A stretch of DNA of 45,595 bases from Candidatus Mediterraneibacter surreyensis (GTDB lineage Bacteria; Bacillota; Clostridia; Lachnospirales; Lachnospiraceae): NCBI GenBank assembly GCA_019118885.1, contig DWYB01000019.1, positions 1 to 45,595 of the forward strand, given 5' to 3'. Positions within the stretch are counted from its first letter, which is position 1; every line of letters starts with the position of its first letter. Under the pieces are notes generated by a model. It saw only the letters and a list, made by a program, of their open reading frames with translations, was not told the DNA's origin and ran no database searches. A program made the translations under genes and the position numbers. Shown here in pieces: positions 8,684 through 20,660 of the stretch.

Positions 8684-9505
8684 TCATCCGATTATTAGCA
8701 CGATCCGGTCAGGCCGCATCCTTAAAGCCGACCGGATCAGATCCCGGATCGTCACTGCCCCTTCCCCCTCCAGGTTCGGGCCGCGCGCCTCCAGCCTTAC
8801 CAGATTCGCCACTCCCTGTATCTGAAGTTCCGCATTGTCCTCGATGGTGATGATGCGCTCATCCTTTGGGATATAATCTGACATGGCATTTAAAAAAGTA
8901 GTCTTCCCGGCGCCTGTGCCTCCGCTCACAAAAATGTTATATTTTGCCTTTACCAGTTTTGTGATAAATCCCGCCGCCTCTTCTGTCAGACTTCCCATAT
9001 GTATGAGCTGATTCATCGTGATCGCATCCGAAGGGAATTTTCTGATCGTCATGACCGGTCCGTTCACAGCCACAGGCTTGAGGACGACATTGACCCTGGA
9101 TCCGTCCTTCAGCCTGGCATCCACGATAGGAGAAGTCTCATTGACATATCGGTTCGTTTCCCCGACGATCTGCTGGATCACATCCCCAAGGCGGGATTCT
9201 GAGATGAAATGCCTGTCCGTCTGAAAGATCTTTCCTTTCTTTTCGTAAAAGATATTTTCTGTCCCATTTACCATGATCTCTGTGATCTCATCATCTTCGA
9301 TCAGGTCCTGGATGATATCCAGCCTGCGGAACGCGTTAAACAGCTCCCTGCTTATCTTTATCTTCTCGCCCAGGGACAGGAATTCTCTTTTTGCCTCTTC
9401 CTCTATCACACACCGTATGATGTCCTGAAGTTCCTCCTCGCCTGTCTCTTTTGTCATATCCATGCGGAGCATGACTTTTTCATACAGCAGTTCTATTCTT
9501 GTCAT
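8684..9505 (-). pseudogene. cpaF: CpaF/TadA pilus-assembly ATPase, 3' truncated
   Basis: Secretion ATPase that powers assembly of Tad/Flp type IVc pili. The start is set at 9505, where GGAGG lies 6 nt upstream; the longer frame to 9550 runs deeper into the upstream gene. The protein has the N-terminal domain, DDEITEIMVNG, the DGSRVNVV motif, Walker A GGTGAGKTT and the IEDNAELQ Walker-B-like/Asp-box segment. It then stops after RPDRIVLIIG at 273 aa. Intact homologues run well over 100 residues further, through the GE-R, His-box (TGH) and C-terminal parts of the ATPase core. The missing end coincides with the edge of the AT-rich island, so insertion or deletion is the likely cause. Function should be lost. 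The remaining tad genes are not in this window. Confidence 0.85.
8690..8701. other. Inferred island-chromosome junction
   Basis: Homology of the minus-strand pilus ATPase ends at the GTG codon 8701-8699 (RPDRIV); the following in-frame codons read LIIG-stop and do not match the conserved GE-R motif expected next. Composition also changes here from AT-rich (left) to GC-rich (right). The exact base and any target duplication cannot be fixed because the other end lies outside the window. Confidence 0.6.
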
Positions 9506-10565
9506 CCTTTTCCTCCGATCTTCCAGGAGACCTGTTGCCTTTTCCCACACGCTTTTTTACAGTCTTTGCCAGGATATCCGCGTACCCGGCAGCCCTCAGA
9601 TTCTCTTCATACTGCTCCATTTTTGCTTCAGCAGCTCCCTCACAGATATACAGTGTATAGATCCTGTCACATTTCCTGAGGATATCGTACAGCCCGCAGA
9701 CCGCATCCCCAAGGTCAAGTATGATAACTTCATAGAGACACTTCTCCCGGATCATATCCAGGAGACGGATCCATTCTTCTGCTCTGACAGATCTCAGATC
9801 CTGTTCGTTCTTCATCGGGAATATGTAATCCATCCCGTTTTGCCTCACTGCCATCGACGCCAGCTTCAGCCCCCAGTCATCCCTCTCCTGTTTCAGGAAA
9901 TACAGCAGATCACCCAGATCCTTATCTGCTCCATCCTGAAAATAATGCCCGACGCCCGAATAACCTTCAAGATTGAGATAAAGTACCGATATCTGACGCG
10001 CCATCTTCTGCCCGAGGTGCAGAGCGAATTTTGTCTTCCCGATCCTGTGGACCGGCGAATAGATCCCGATCATCCCCCGGACCAGAGGCTCATCCCGAAT
10101 GCGCACTTCCCCACGTTTTTCACGGACATATCCCTCCTGCCGGCTCTGTGCTGCTGAAGGCTCGTGTGTCATGCCTGTCCTTTCCTTCCGGGTATTTCTC
10201 CCTCTGCCATTTCCGCTGTCTGCGTATTTCCTTATCATTTTTATCATTCCTTCCGCCGACTGATAGCGGAACAGATAGATTCCCTCCGGTCCATCCTTTT
10301 CCCCGGGGATGCCTGTCAGTATAAATTTTTTTCCGGCACAGTACGTGCCTGCCGCCTCATTCCCGCATTCTTCTCCTATCACCAGGATCTCTGCGCTGCC
10401 TTTTTCCAGAAAATCATTCATCTTCTGCGGATCATGGAAAAGGTGGAACTGATATTCACTTTCGAACTGTTCTGAAAGTATCTGGAAAAGATGCTCTGAA
10501 TACTCCTTCTGTATGTCACAGATCACAAAACACCCTGATACACCTTTTATTTTATTTTCTGACAT
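9480..10565 (-). CDS. CpaE/TadZ-like pilus localisation ATPase
   Basis: About 361-aa protein pairing an N-terminal receiver-like region (about residues 1-110) with a C-terminal MinD/ParA-type ATPase. The P-loop is degenerate: SPVHRIGKT instead of KGGxGKT. Such proteins place Tad pilus machinery at the pole or on the membrane. The start at 10565 is chosen because the upstream Met codons at 10745 and 10706 fall before or inside the promoter at 10705-10733; no strong ribosome site is seen there, so the start is uncertain. Its end overlaps the cpaF start by 26 nt, marking an operon. With cpaF truncated, the protein has probably lost its partner. Confidence 0.75.
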   Translation of the reverse strand: MSENKIKGVSGCFVICDIQKEYSEHLFQILSEQFESEYQFHLFHDPQKMNDFLEKGSAEILVIGEECGNEAAGTYCAGKKFILTGIPGEKDGPEGIYLFRYQSAEGMIKMIRKYADSGNGRGRNTRKERTGMTHEPSAAQSRQEGYVREKRGEVRIRDEPLVRGMIGIYSPVHRIGKTKFALHLGQKMARQISVLYLNLEGYSGVGHYFQDGADKDLGDLLYFLKQERDDWGLKLASMAVRQNGMDYIFPMKNEQDLRSVRAEEWIRLLDMIREKCLYEVIILDLGDAVCGLYDILRKCDRIYTLYICEGAAEAKMEQYEENLRAAGYADILAKTVKKRVGKGNRSPGRSEEKDDKNRTAV

Positions 10566-10704
10566 AATCTGAATTTTGCTGCGGATCCTTGCAGCACGAA
10601 TAAAGAAATATGACCCTCCGGGGCAGTTTCCTCCCCGTTTTTCTGACACATGCTTTCCCTCAAAAGCCTGTGGTCCGGCAGGTGATCCCTGCTGTGTAAG
10701 ACGC

Positions 10705-10733
10705 ATTATAAACGGCGGATCCTGTTTTGTCCA
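10705..10733 (-). promoter_or_regulatory. Strong promoter for the cpaE-cpaF operon
   Basis: TGGACA -35 (10728-10733), exact 17-bp spacer, TATAAT -10 (10705-10710) on the minus strand. It is embedded in an inverted repeat (10713-10729 with 10737-10754) that may also act as the terminator of the upstream bofA gene. The leader to the cpaE start would be about 130 nt. Confidence 0.65.
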
Positions 10734-10769
10734 TAGCAAAATCAAGATCCGCCGATTTTTGTAAAAAGC

Positions 10770-10964
10770 TCACAAAATCTGATAGCACATAATCCCGTAA
10801 AGCAGCCCGACCCCAGGAATCCCAAGGGTTCCGGATGTCAAAAAGGATACTGCGTTCATGCCTACATTAATTGAAGAATCAGGTGGGATCACGTACTGGT
10901 TGATAAAGAAGATCAGCGCCATACCAATGGCTGCACGTATAAAAAAATTGACAACTGCCGTCAT
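10770..10964 (-). CDS. bofA: BofA-family pro-sigma-K processing inhibitor
   Basis: 64-aa integral membrane protein (69 aa if the in-frame TTG at 10979 is used; ATG 10964 has GGGAAAG upstream). It has two hydrophobic segments, and the family signature GMNAVSFLTSGTLGIPGVGL is clear in the second half. In Bacillus, BofA holds back the SpoIVFB protease in the mother-cell outer forespore membrane until sigma-K is needed. In Clostridia its role is less certain, but its presence indicates a spore-forming lineage. It stands alone between a DUF4173 membrane protein and the pilus operon. Confidence 0.85.
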   Translation of the reverse strand: MTAVVNFFIRAAIGMALIFFINQYVIPPDSSINVGMNAVSFLTSGTLGIPGVGLLYGIMCYQIL

Positions 10965-11070
10965 AAACTTCTTTCCCAAATCCTACCATTCCTTTCACGG
11001 GATATGCAGGCTGCACCAGCAATGATACAGTACATTTCTTCTGATATAGTCTATTCCCGCCCCGGGATTT

Positions 11071-12585
11071 TTATTCTTCCAGGCCGAGCCATTTCTCCGC
11101 TGCTTTTCCTGCTTCTGCCCGGGAGTAATTCCATTCCCTTAAGGACGGCTCCCCCTGCTGATCCAGAATGTACCTGAAATAAGCGTCCAGGCTTCCCCTG
11201 ACTTCTGTGTCACTGATCTCATCTTTCTCCAGTTCCGCAAGAACGGGCGCCGTATCCATTGACAAGTTCATGAGATAATACACATCGGTTTCCGAACCTT
11301 CCCGCGCGCAGCTGATATTATACTCTGCGATAAACGTGTCCGGCCTGCTAAAAGAAAACAGGATATAGCATACAGATACCACTGCCGTGATATACCTGAA
11401 CAGCCCGAAATCTCTTCTGTAAATGCTGTATATCACTCCAAAAAAGATGATCATGAGCACTGCCAGGAACCAGAGCACAAGCACGCGCAGAAAAGTAAGG
11501 TAATATTCAGACACATACAGGATCATCCGATACGCCGCGGATACGATTATGATACATGTACACGCGGATACCACGGTAAGGATTCCTTTCAGGATCCTGT
11601 TTTCATCAAATATCATCTGGCAGATCAGGACCGCCGCAAAATTGATCAGGCTCACGGCAAGAAGCTGCCAGAATCCCTGATGCGCATATTGTGAATAAGT
11701 CACCCCTTCCGGAAGTCCTGAATCCAGTCTCAGAAAAAGGAACAGGATCTGGATCCCTGAATAAACCACATACACTGCAGCCATGATGCCTGCAAACGTG
11801 ATCCCCGCCACGGGGTCTGTCTTCCCCTGCTTCTTTTCCCCCTTTCCGCCAAGATTCATGCGGAAAAGCCCTGCAAAAAACGCATAGATAAATACAAGTC
11901 CAAAGAGAAATGTAAACACGATCCCCAGGATATTCCACACATCTATTTTCTCCAGCAGGATGAAAGGATTTAAAATGTCAAAAAAACTGTTGAAAATGTG
12001 TGAAAAGATCTGGTCCGACGCCATTAAAAGCGGAAGTACGACTGCCAGCACGAGGACCGCTGCCAGTATCCCGAACAATACAGATCTGATCTCTTTTCTT
12101 TTTATCCACATGACCGCGGACTTATTTTCGGGATTATCCTCCTCTTTTTTCCTCTTTTCCACGCTTCTGTGGAAAATCTCCCCGACCGACAGTATCCATG
12201 TGCCTGCCATTACAAAAAAGTTCTTTACATATTCTGCAAATCCCCATTCCTGATCTTTATAGATCTGATGCGCCATGGACATCATGTAAAGGAGCAGGAT
12301 CCCCACACAGTTAAAGAAATGAAAAAATATACTGTCTGTCAGGACTGTGGCTGTCCCCAAAAGAAGGATCCCTGCAAAATACCTTATTGTCCCTTTCTGA
12401 AACCGGATCCCTGCCTTCTGAAGGAACATAACGGAAAACCCGAGAGAAACTGCCGCGATCACTGGAAATGTGATCCCGGACATATTTTTGTACAGGCAGA
12501 AAGTAAATACAACTGCATAGATCAGGCTCATCATAAGAAACCATCTGCGCTCTTCTCTCATCCGCTGAATAAAAATATTATCCAT
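11071..12585 (-). CDS. DUF4153/DUF4173 family polytopic membrane protein
   Basis: 504-aa membrane protein with roughly eleven to thirteen hydrophobic segments, starting at residue 15. The family hallmark is present: the Y-A-x-x-GFWQLLAVSLINF segment near residue 300. A soluble C-terminal tail (about 100 aa, EYNISCAREGSETDVYYLMNLS onward) follows the last membrane span and fits DUF4173 proteins. Function is unknown. Its ATG overlaps the end of the small XRE regulator by 8 nt, so the two are translationally coupled and belong to one unit with the DUF2975 gene upstream. It could be a membrane sensor or stress component controlled by that regulator. Confidence 0.8.
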   Translation of the reverse strand: MDNIFIQRMREERRWFLMMSLIYAVVFTFCLYKNMSGITFPVIAAVSLGFSVMFLQKAGIRFQKGTIRYFAGILLLGTATVLTDSIFFHFFNCVGILLLYMMSMAHQIYKDQEWGFAEYVKNFFVMAGTWILSVGEIFHRSVEKRKKEEDNPENKSAVMWIKRKEIRSVLFGILAAVLVLAVVLPLLMASDQIFSHIFNSFFDILNPFILLEKIDVWNILGIVFTFLFGLVFIYAFFAGLFRMNLGGKGEKKQGKTDPVAGITFAGIMAAVYVVYSGIQILFLFLRLDSGLPEGVTYSQYAHQGFWQLLAVSLINFAAVLICQMIFDENRILKGILTVVSACTCIIIVSAAYRMILYVSEYYLTFLRVLVLWFLAVLMIIFFGVIYSIYRRDFGLFRYITAVVSVCYILFSFSRPDTFIAEYNISCAREGSETDVYYLMNLSMDTAPVLAELEKDEISDTEVRGSLDAYFRYILDQQGEPSLREWNYSRAEAGKAAEKWLGLEE

Positions 12586-12796
12586 CCTCTTCCTCCTTCA
12601 CATATTCTAAAATGTCTCCGGGCTGGCAGTCCAGAGCCCTGCATATCGCATCCAGGGTAGTAAATCTCACAGCTTTTGCCTTGTTATTCTTTAATATAGA
12701 AAGATTCGCCATTGTAATATCCACTTTGTTTGCAAGTTCCGTAACACTGATCTTGCGTTTTGCCATCATAACATCCAAGTTCACAACGATCGCCAT
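12578..12796 (-). CDS. Small XRE (Cro/CI-type, YozG-like) regulator
   Basis: 72-aa helix-turn-helix protein that is almost only the DNA-binding domain: MAKRKISVTELANKVDITMANLSILKNNKAKAVRFTTLDAICRALDCQPGDILEY. Recognition helix residues lie around TMANLSILKN. The combination of a YozG-type regulator directly after a DUF2975 membrane protein is common in Firmicutes, and the pair is thought to act together. GGGGGACATGAG gives a ribosome site just before the ATG. It most likely binds the AT-rich dyads at the promoter near 13,304-13,370. Its 3' end overlaps the DUF4173 gene. Confidence 0.88.
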   Translation of the reverse strand: MAIVVNLDVMMAKRKISVTELANKVDITMANLSILKNNKAKAVRFTTLDAICRALDCQPGDILEYVKEEEDG

Positions 12797-12808
12797 CTCA
12801 TGTCCCCC

Positions 12809-13261
12809 TTATATTGTCAGATCATTTTCTTCTTTATACTTTATCGCTTCTGAGAAGACCAGGCTCAGCACATGGCTGAACAGGCCTGCAATAAAGAAAG
12901 TAAGCACAATGATAAAAGTTGCCGGTGTGGGAAGCAGGAACAGTTTTATAAAAAACAGGACTGTGATCAGAAATGCCGCTGCCTCCATGATCCTCAGGCT
13001 TTTTGTATTTACATCTGAAAAGCAGTTTCTTCCTATAACAGTGCCGATCATTTTTCTGAGCTGATAAACGATCACAAGACCACAAATGGCGGACATCAGG
13101 AATATGAACAGCATGGAAATATAGTGCGCCTCCAATTCTTCTGAATAATACTCCCCGGCCACTTTCAGTGTAAACGGCAGCGAAGCTGCCACCAGGATAC
13201 CTGTACAGAACATAAAATTCAAAAGATATTTTGTAAATAAAATAATTCCATTTCCCTTCAT
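12809..13261 (-). CDS. DUF2975 family membrane protein
   Basis: 150-aa protein with four hydrophobic segments (about 8-28, 45-65, 90-110, 114-137) and a short charged tail. The RKMIGTVIGRNCFSDVNTKSLRIMEAAAF loop matches DUF2975 proteins, which almost always sit next to a small XRE regulator as here (12 nt gap). AAAGGAGATG precedes the ATG. Function is unknown; a membrane partner that controls the regulator is a reasonable guess. First gene of the three-gene unit. Confidence 0.85.
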   Translation of the reverse strand: MKGNGIILFTKYLLNFMFCTGILVAASLPFTLKVAGEYYSEELEAHYISMLFIFLMSAICGLVIVYQLRKMIGTVIGRNCFSDVNTKSLRIMEAAAFLITVLFFIKLFLLPTPATFIIVLTFFIAGLFSHVLSLVFSEAIKYKEENDLTI

Positions 13262-13303
13262 AATAACATCTCCTTTATTATTTTCATGCTTTGATCTGAC
13301 CGT

Positions 13304-13333
13304 ATTATAAAGCGCTCATATATTATATGTCAA
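13304..13333 (-). promoter_or_regulatory. Promoter of the DUF2975/XRE/DUF4173 unit with operator-like dyads
   Basis: Perfect TTGACA (13328-13333) and TATAAT (13304-13309) with an 18-bp spacer. The spacer holds the near-palindrome CATATAATATATG, and a related CATATTATAT motif occurs about 40 bp upstream. Both are candidate binding sites for the small XRE regulator. Confidence 0.7.
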
Positions 13334-13386
13334 TATGTTTTTATTGTTTTTCGATAAATATAATATGTTATTCAATAATTCAAAAA

Positions 13387-13429
13387 CAAAAAAACACCTA
13401 TACCCAAAATCGGTACAGATGTTTTTTTG
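13387..13429. terminator. Terminator downstream of gyrA
   Basis: A stem of about 11 bp with two G-U pairs (ACATCTGTACC with its partner), flanked by T-runs on both strands. It ends gyrA transcription; it may also work in the other direction. Confidence 0.7.
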
Positions 13430-13501
13430 TTTCTTATGTTGTTATTAAATTCCTACACTTTTGAAATAAAATAATTTCTTTTATATATTTTATTATTTAT
13501 T

Positions 13502-15997
13502 TTATTTTTCTTCTATTTCTTCTGAAATTTCTATGTTTTCTCCATCAATTTCAGCAGAAGCTTTTCGAACTTTTGCCACACTTGCTACTTTTTCATGGTC
13601 AGGTAAATTAATCAGTTTCACACCAGAAGTTATCCTTCCGTACTGAGAAATATCAGAGCACTTCATGCGGATCACGATTCCTTCTGTGTTAATGATCATG
13701 ATCTCGCTGTCTTCATCCACAGCTTTCATTCCCACTACATTTCCGGTCTTCTCAGTGATCTTATAGCACTTGACGCCTTTTCCGCCGCGGTTCTGGGTGG
13801 TAAACTCATCCATGCCTGTGCGCTTGCCCATTCCCTTTTCAGAGACAATGAGCATATCTTTTCCCTGGCTGCTCATCTGCATACCGATCACGACATCATT
13901 GTCTCCCAGGTTCATGCCGCGCACTCCCATGGATACCCTTCCGGTAGATCGCACGTCTGTCTCGTGGAACCGGATGCACTGTCCGTATTTTGTCACGAGC
14001 AGGATATCCTGCTGATCATCCGTTACCTTCACTTCGATCAGTCTGTCATCCTCTCTGAGGACGATCGCAGCCAGCCCTGTTTTTCTCACATTTGCATATT
14101 CCTTGATCGGGGTTTTCTTCACAAGTCCCTTTTCCGTTGCCATGAAGAGGTATTTTCCTTCTTCATATTCATAGATCGGGATCATTGCTGTGATCTTCTC
14201 CTCCGGCATGAGCTGGAGCAGGTTTATGATCGCAGTTCCCCGCGCTGTCCTTCCCGCCTCAGGGATCTCATATCCTTTCAGGCGGTATACCCTTCCTGTA
14301 TTCGTAAAGAACATGATATAGTGATGCGTTGTTGTCACAAACAATTCACGGATATAATCATCTTCCAGAGTCTGCATGCCCTTGATGCCTTTGCCTCCTC
14401 GTTTCTGGCTGCTGAAGGTATCCATGCTCATCCTCTTGATGTATCCCAGGTTTGTCATGGTAATGACCACATTTTCTCTCGGGATCAGGTCCTCCATCGA
14501 GATATCGAACTCATCATACCCGATGTGTGTCCTTCTCTCATCCCCGTATTTTTCAGAGATAACGAGGATTTCTTTGCGGATCACTCCCAGGAGAAGCTTC
14601 TTGTCCGCGAGGATCGCTTTATACTCCTCGATCTTTTTCATAAGCTCTGCGTACTCTGCTTCCAGCTTTTCTCTTTCCAGACCTGTCAGAGCTCTCAGAC
14701 GCATGTCAACGATCGCCTGTGACTGCGCGTCGGAAAGTTCGAAGCGCTCCATCAACTCCGCTTTCGCGATCTGGACGGTCTTTGATCCGCGGATGATCCG
14801 GATCACTTCGTCTATATTGTCCAGGGCGATGAGCAGGCCTTTTAAGATATGGGCGCGCTCTTCCGCCTTGTTCAGGTCATACTTTGTCCTTCTTGTGACT
14901 ACCTCTTCCTGGTGCTTCAGATAATATTTCAGCATATCCAGGATATTCATGACCTTTGGCTCATTATTCACAAGCGCCAGCATGATCACTCCGAATGTAT
15001 CCTGGAGCTGGGTATGCTTATAGAGCTGGTTGAGGATCACATTGGGATTGACGTCGCGGCGCAGCTCGATGCAGATCCGCATCCCCTCACGGCTGGACTG
15101 GTCGCTCAGATCCGTGATCCCGTCTACTTTTTTATCTTTCACAAGCTCTGCGATCTTCTCGATCAGCCTTGCCTTATTTACCATGAACGGAAGCTCTGTC
15201 ACGATGATCCTGTTCTTGCCGTTCTGCATCGGCTCGATGTTAGTGACCGCACGGACTCTGATCTTGCCCCGCCCTGTGCGGTAAGCTTCCTCGATCCCTC
15301 TTGTGCCGAGGATCTCAGCTCCTGTCGGGAAATCCGGTCCTTTGATGATCTTTAGGATATCTTCGATCGTAGTCTCCCCGTTCTCATCAATCTGATCGTC
15401 AATGATCTTTACTACCGCGTTGATCACTTCTCTCAGATTGTGCGGCGGGATATTCGTCGCCATACCGACTGCGATACCGGATGTACCATTCACAAGGAGA
15501 TTCGGAAATCTGGACGGAAGGACGGTCGGTTCCTTCTCCGTCTCATCAAAGTTCGGCGTGAAATCAACGGTATCTTTATTGATATCCGCTGTCATTTCCA
15601 TGGAGATCTTACTCAGGCGCGCCTCGGTGTAACGCATGGCCGCGGCCCCGTCCCCGTCTACGGACCCGAAGTTTCCGTGCCCGTCTACGAGCGGATACCT
15701 GGTGGACCACTCCTGGGCCAGATTGACCAGGGCGCCGTAGATAGAGCTGTCGCCATGCGGATGGTATTTACCCATTGTATCACCGACGATACGCGCACAT
15801 TTACGGTGCGGTTTGTCCGGCCCGTTGTTCAGCTCGATCATAGAGTAGAGGATCCTTCTCTGCACAGGCTTTAACCCGTCCCGCACATCCGGGAGGGCGC
15901 GGGAAGCGATAACGCTCATCGCGTAGTCAATGTAGGAAGTCTCCATTGTTTTCTTCAGGTCGACCTCATGGACTTTATCAAAAATATTATCTTCCAT
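13502..15997 (-). CDS. gyrA: DNA gyrase subunit A
   Basis: 831-aa breakage-reunion subunit of DNA gyrase. The catalytic tyrosine is Y123 ([12 protein letters not shown]). The quinolone-determining region reads [14 protein letters not shown]84 corresponds to E. coli S83 (sensitive type), but G88 occupies the place of E. coli D87. The C-terminal beta-pinwheel begins near residue 510 and includes the GyrA box (QKRGGKG), needed for negative supercoiling. Length is normal. AAGGAGATAAACA precedes the ATG. It lies 228 bp downstream of gyrB, and the gap contains a row of hairpins. Confidence 0.98.
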   Translation of the reverse strand: MEDNIFDKVHEVDLKKTMETSYIDYAMSVIASRALPDVRDGLKPVQRRILYSMIELNNGPDKPHRKCARIVGDTMGKYHPHGDSSIYGALVNLAQEWSTRYPLVDGHGNFGSVDGDGAAAMRYTEARLSKISMEMTADINKDTVDFTPNFDETEKEPTVLPSRFPNLLVNGTSGIAVGMATNIPPHNLREVINAVVKIIDDQIDENGETTIEDILKIIKGPDFPTGAEILGTRGIEEAYRTGRGKIRVRAVTNIEPMQNGKNRIIVTELPFMVNKARLIEKIAELVKDKKVDGITDLSDQSSREGMRICIELRRDVNPNVILNQLYKHTQLQDTFGVIMLALVNNEPKVMNILDMLKYYLKHQEEVVTRRTKYDLNKAEERAHILKGLLIALDNIDEVIRIIRGSKTVQIAKAELMERFELSDAQSQAIVDMRLRALTGLEREKLEAEYAELMKKIEEYKAILADKKLLLGVIRKEILVISEKYGDERRTHIGYDEFDISMEDLIPRENVVITMTNLGYIKRMSMDTFSSQKRGGKGIKGMQTLEDDYIRELFVTTTHHYIMFFTNTGRVYRLKGYEIPEAGRTARGTAIINLLQLMPEEKITAMIPIYEYEEGKYLFMATEKGLVKKTPIKEYANVRKTGLAAIVLREDDRLIEVKVTDDQQDILLVTKYGQCIRFHETDVRSTGRVSMGVRGMNLGDNDVVIGMQMSSQGKDMLIVSEKGMGKRTGMDEFTTQNRGGKGVKCYKITEKTGNVVGMKAVDEDSEIMIINTEGIVIRMKCSDISQYGRITSGVKLINLPDHEKVASVAKVRKASAEIDGENIEISEEIEEK

Positions 15998-16019
15998 TGT
16001 TTATCTCCTTTTTATGAAA

Positions 16020-16225
16020 TAAATATCCGGCTGGGCTCCGGGATCTCTGGCTGCTTCCGCTCGGGATCTCCGAAAGCTTCCGCTCCGGGATCCAGTTCAA
16101 AAACCTTCGGTTTTTTCACTGGGTTGGCATTTCCAATGCCAACCCTCACATCCGCTGCGAAGAAGAAATCCGAGCGAGCTCGATTTCTTCCTCACACCGG
16201 CTGCGATCCCGTCGCTGGTAAATCG
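16020..16225. repeat. Row of hairpins and direct repeats between gyrB and gyrA
   Basis: Contents: (a) two direct copies of GCTTCCGCTC(C)GGGATC (about 16053-16068 and 16076-16092) plus a related CTCCGGGATCTC at 16036; (b) stem AAAAACC/GGTTTTT at 16099-16115 with a TTC loop; (c) a perfect 11-bp stem GGGTTGGCATT/AATGCCAACCC at 16121-16145 with a 3-nt loop; (d) a 13-bp stem, one bulge, at 16162-16190. This is far more structure than a gyrase intergenic spacer normally shows. It may be an interspersed repeat or an mRNA processing/stability element between the two genes. Confidence 0.65.
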
Positions 16226-19260
<3,035 letters not shown>

Positions 19261-19311
19261 AACTTTCCCATCTAATCTATTTTACACTTTTTCCGGCATT
19301 TTTTCAACCGA

Positions 19312-19524
19312 TTATCCGATGCGGAGCTCTTTTCCGTCATATAAGACGACATCGCCGCTGTGCAGCTTTCTCCCTCTCCGGGTCTCTGTCTCGCCGTTTA
19401 CCATGACCAGACCGTCCTGGATGACTTCCTTTGCCTCAGCCCCTGTCTCTGCCATGCCGGCTGCTTTTAAAACCTGTCCGAGCCGGATGAAATCTTCTCC
19501 GGCTCTCAACTGAAACAGTTCCAT
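19312..19524 (-). CDS. yaaA: S4-domain RNA-binding protein (YaaA/RlbA family)
   Basis: 70-aa protein consisting of one S4 domain: FIRLGQVLKAAGMAETGAEAKEVIQDGLVMVNGETETRRGRKLHSGDVV. The start at 19524 is preferred because AAGGAGAG ends 5-6 nt upstream; an in-frame GTG at 19542 would place the ribosome site inside the gene. It lies between dnaN and recF, where this family is found in many Firmicutes. It is thought to bind RNA, possibly in ribosome assembly. Confidence 0.9.
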   Translation of the reverse strand: MELFQLRAGEDFIRLGQVLKAAGMAETGAEAKEVIQDGLVMVNGETETRRGRKLHSGDVVLYDGKELRIG

Positions 19525-19550
19525 TTTTCTCTCCTTTGCCACTTCTGTGC

Positions 19551-20660
19551 CTATACTGCTGCGTTAAAATTCACGGGGAGGATCAGGTAAATATAGCTCT
19601 GTTCCTCATCCTTGATGAAGCACGGCGCCTTTGCGTTCATGAAATAAAGATCCACTTCTTCATCGTCGATCACACGCAGCGCGTCGATCAGGAATTTCGG
19701 ATTAAATCCGATCAAAAGGTCCTTGCCTTCTTTCATGCACATGATCTCTTCGTCCATGGATCCGATCTGTGATCTGATCTTAAATTCCATAGACTCATCC
19801 CTGATATCAATGATGATCGGCTTCTTGTCTCCTTCTTTGATGAGAAGGGTCGCACGGTCGATACAGTCAAGGAGCTCCCTTTTATTGATCCGTACCTTTG
19901 TCTCATAATCGCTGGAAAGCATCTGGTCGATCCTGAAATACTCTCCTTCGATCAGCCTGGATACGACGACCGTCCTGTCAAATTCAAATACAATATGGTT
20001 CCTTGTAAAGGAGATATCCACGTCCGCTTCCGCCTCTCCGCCGATGATCTTGCTGATCTCCTGGAGCGTCTTGCCGGGCACGATCACTTTCTTCGGAGAG
20101 TAGGAGTCTTTCAGCTCGATCTTGCGGATCGAGATCCTGTGCCCGTCAAGGGAAACGACCTTCAGGATATTGTCGTCGATCTCAAAGAGCTCTCCTGTCA
20201 TCATTTTATTCGTATCGCTGTCCGCGATGGAGAAGATCGTCTGGCGGATCACTTCTTTCAGCGTAAATTCGGAGACCGTGATAAAGTCATCCTTCTCTAC
20301 GGCCGGAAGATAGGAGAAATCATCTCCAGGCTGGGCCGCGATATTGAACTTCGCCTTTTCACATGTGATAAGAGCCTGGCTCTCACCCTGGGTCTCGATC
20401 ACGATCTCGCTGTCCGGGAGCTTTCTTACGATTTCCGAAAAGATCCTCGCGTTCAGGGCGATGATCCCCCTCTCTATGATCTCACCGTCAATGGAAGTTT
20501 CGATTCCAAGCTCCATGTCGTTCGCAGTCAGTTTGATGATATCCATGGAAGCATCGATCAGGATGCACTCCAGTATGGGCATCGTCGTTTTTGACGGGAC
20601 TGCTTTTGATACAATGCTGACGCCTTTTGCCAGGTTTGATTTTGTACATATGATCTTCAT
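19551..20660 (-). CDS. dnaN: DNA polymerase III beta sliding clamp
   Basis: 369-aa ring-forming processivity clamp with three repeated domains. The family start (MKIICTKSNLAKGVSIVSKAV), the central LPDSEIVIETQ and the final ILPVN segment before the C-terminal end are all present. AAAGGAG precedes the ATG. It lies 340 bp downstream of dnaA and 26 nt upstream of the S4-domain gene. Complete and of normal length. Confidence 0.98.
   Translation of the reverse strand: MKIICTKSNLAKGVSIVSKAVPSKTTMPILECILIDASMDIIKLTANDMELGIETSIDGEIIERGIIALNARIFSEIVRKLPDSEIVIETQGESQALITCEKAKFNIAAQPGDDFSYLPAVEKDDFITVSEFTLKEVIRQTIFSIADSDTNKMMTGELFEIDDNILKVVSLDGHRISIRKIELKDSYSPKKVIVPGKTLQEISKIIGGEAEADVDISFTRNHIVFEFDRTVVVSRLIEGEYFRIDQMLSSDYETKVRINKRELLDCIDRATLLIKEGDKKPIIIDIRDESMEFKIRSQIGSMDEEIMCMKEGKDLLIGFNPKFLIDALRVIDDEEVDLYFMNAKAPCFIKDEEQSYIYLILPVNFNAAV

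Noticed and set aside
9209-10157. Long plus-strand frames opposite cpaF and cpaE
   Set aside because: They are antisense shadows of the pilus genes, lack ribosome sites and resemble no family.
10713-10754. Inverted repeat below bofA as a simple terminator
   Set aside because: It also holds a near-perfect promoter (TGGACA-17-TATAAT) and has no proper minus-strand T-run, so I annotated the promoter and left the terminator role open.
12169-12660. 163-codon plus-strand frame opposite the DUF4173 gene
   Set aside because: It is antisense to a well-supported membrane protein and rich in Cys/His/Pro, as expected from reverse-strand reading.
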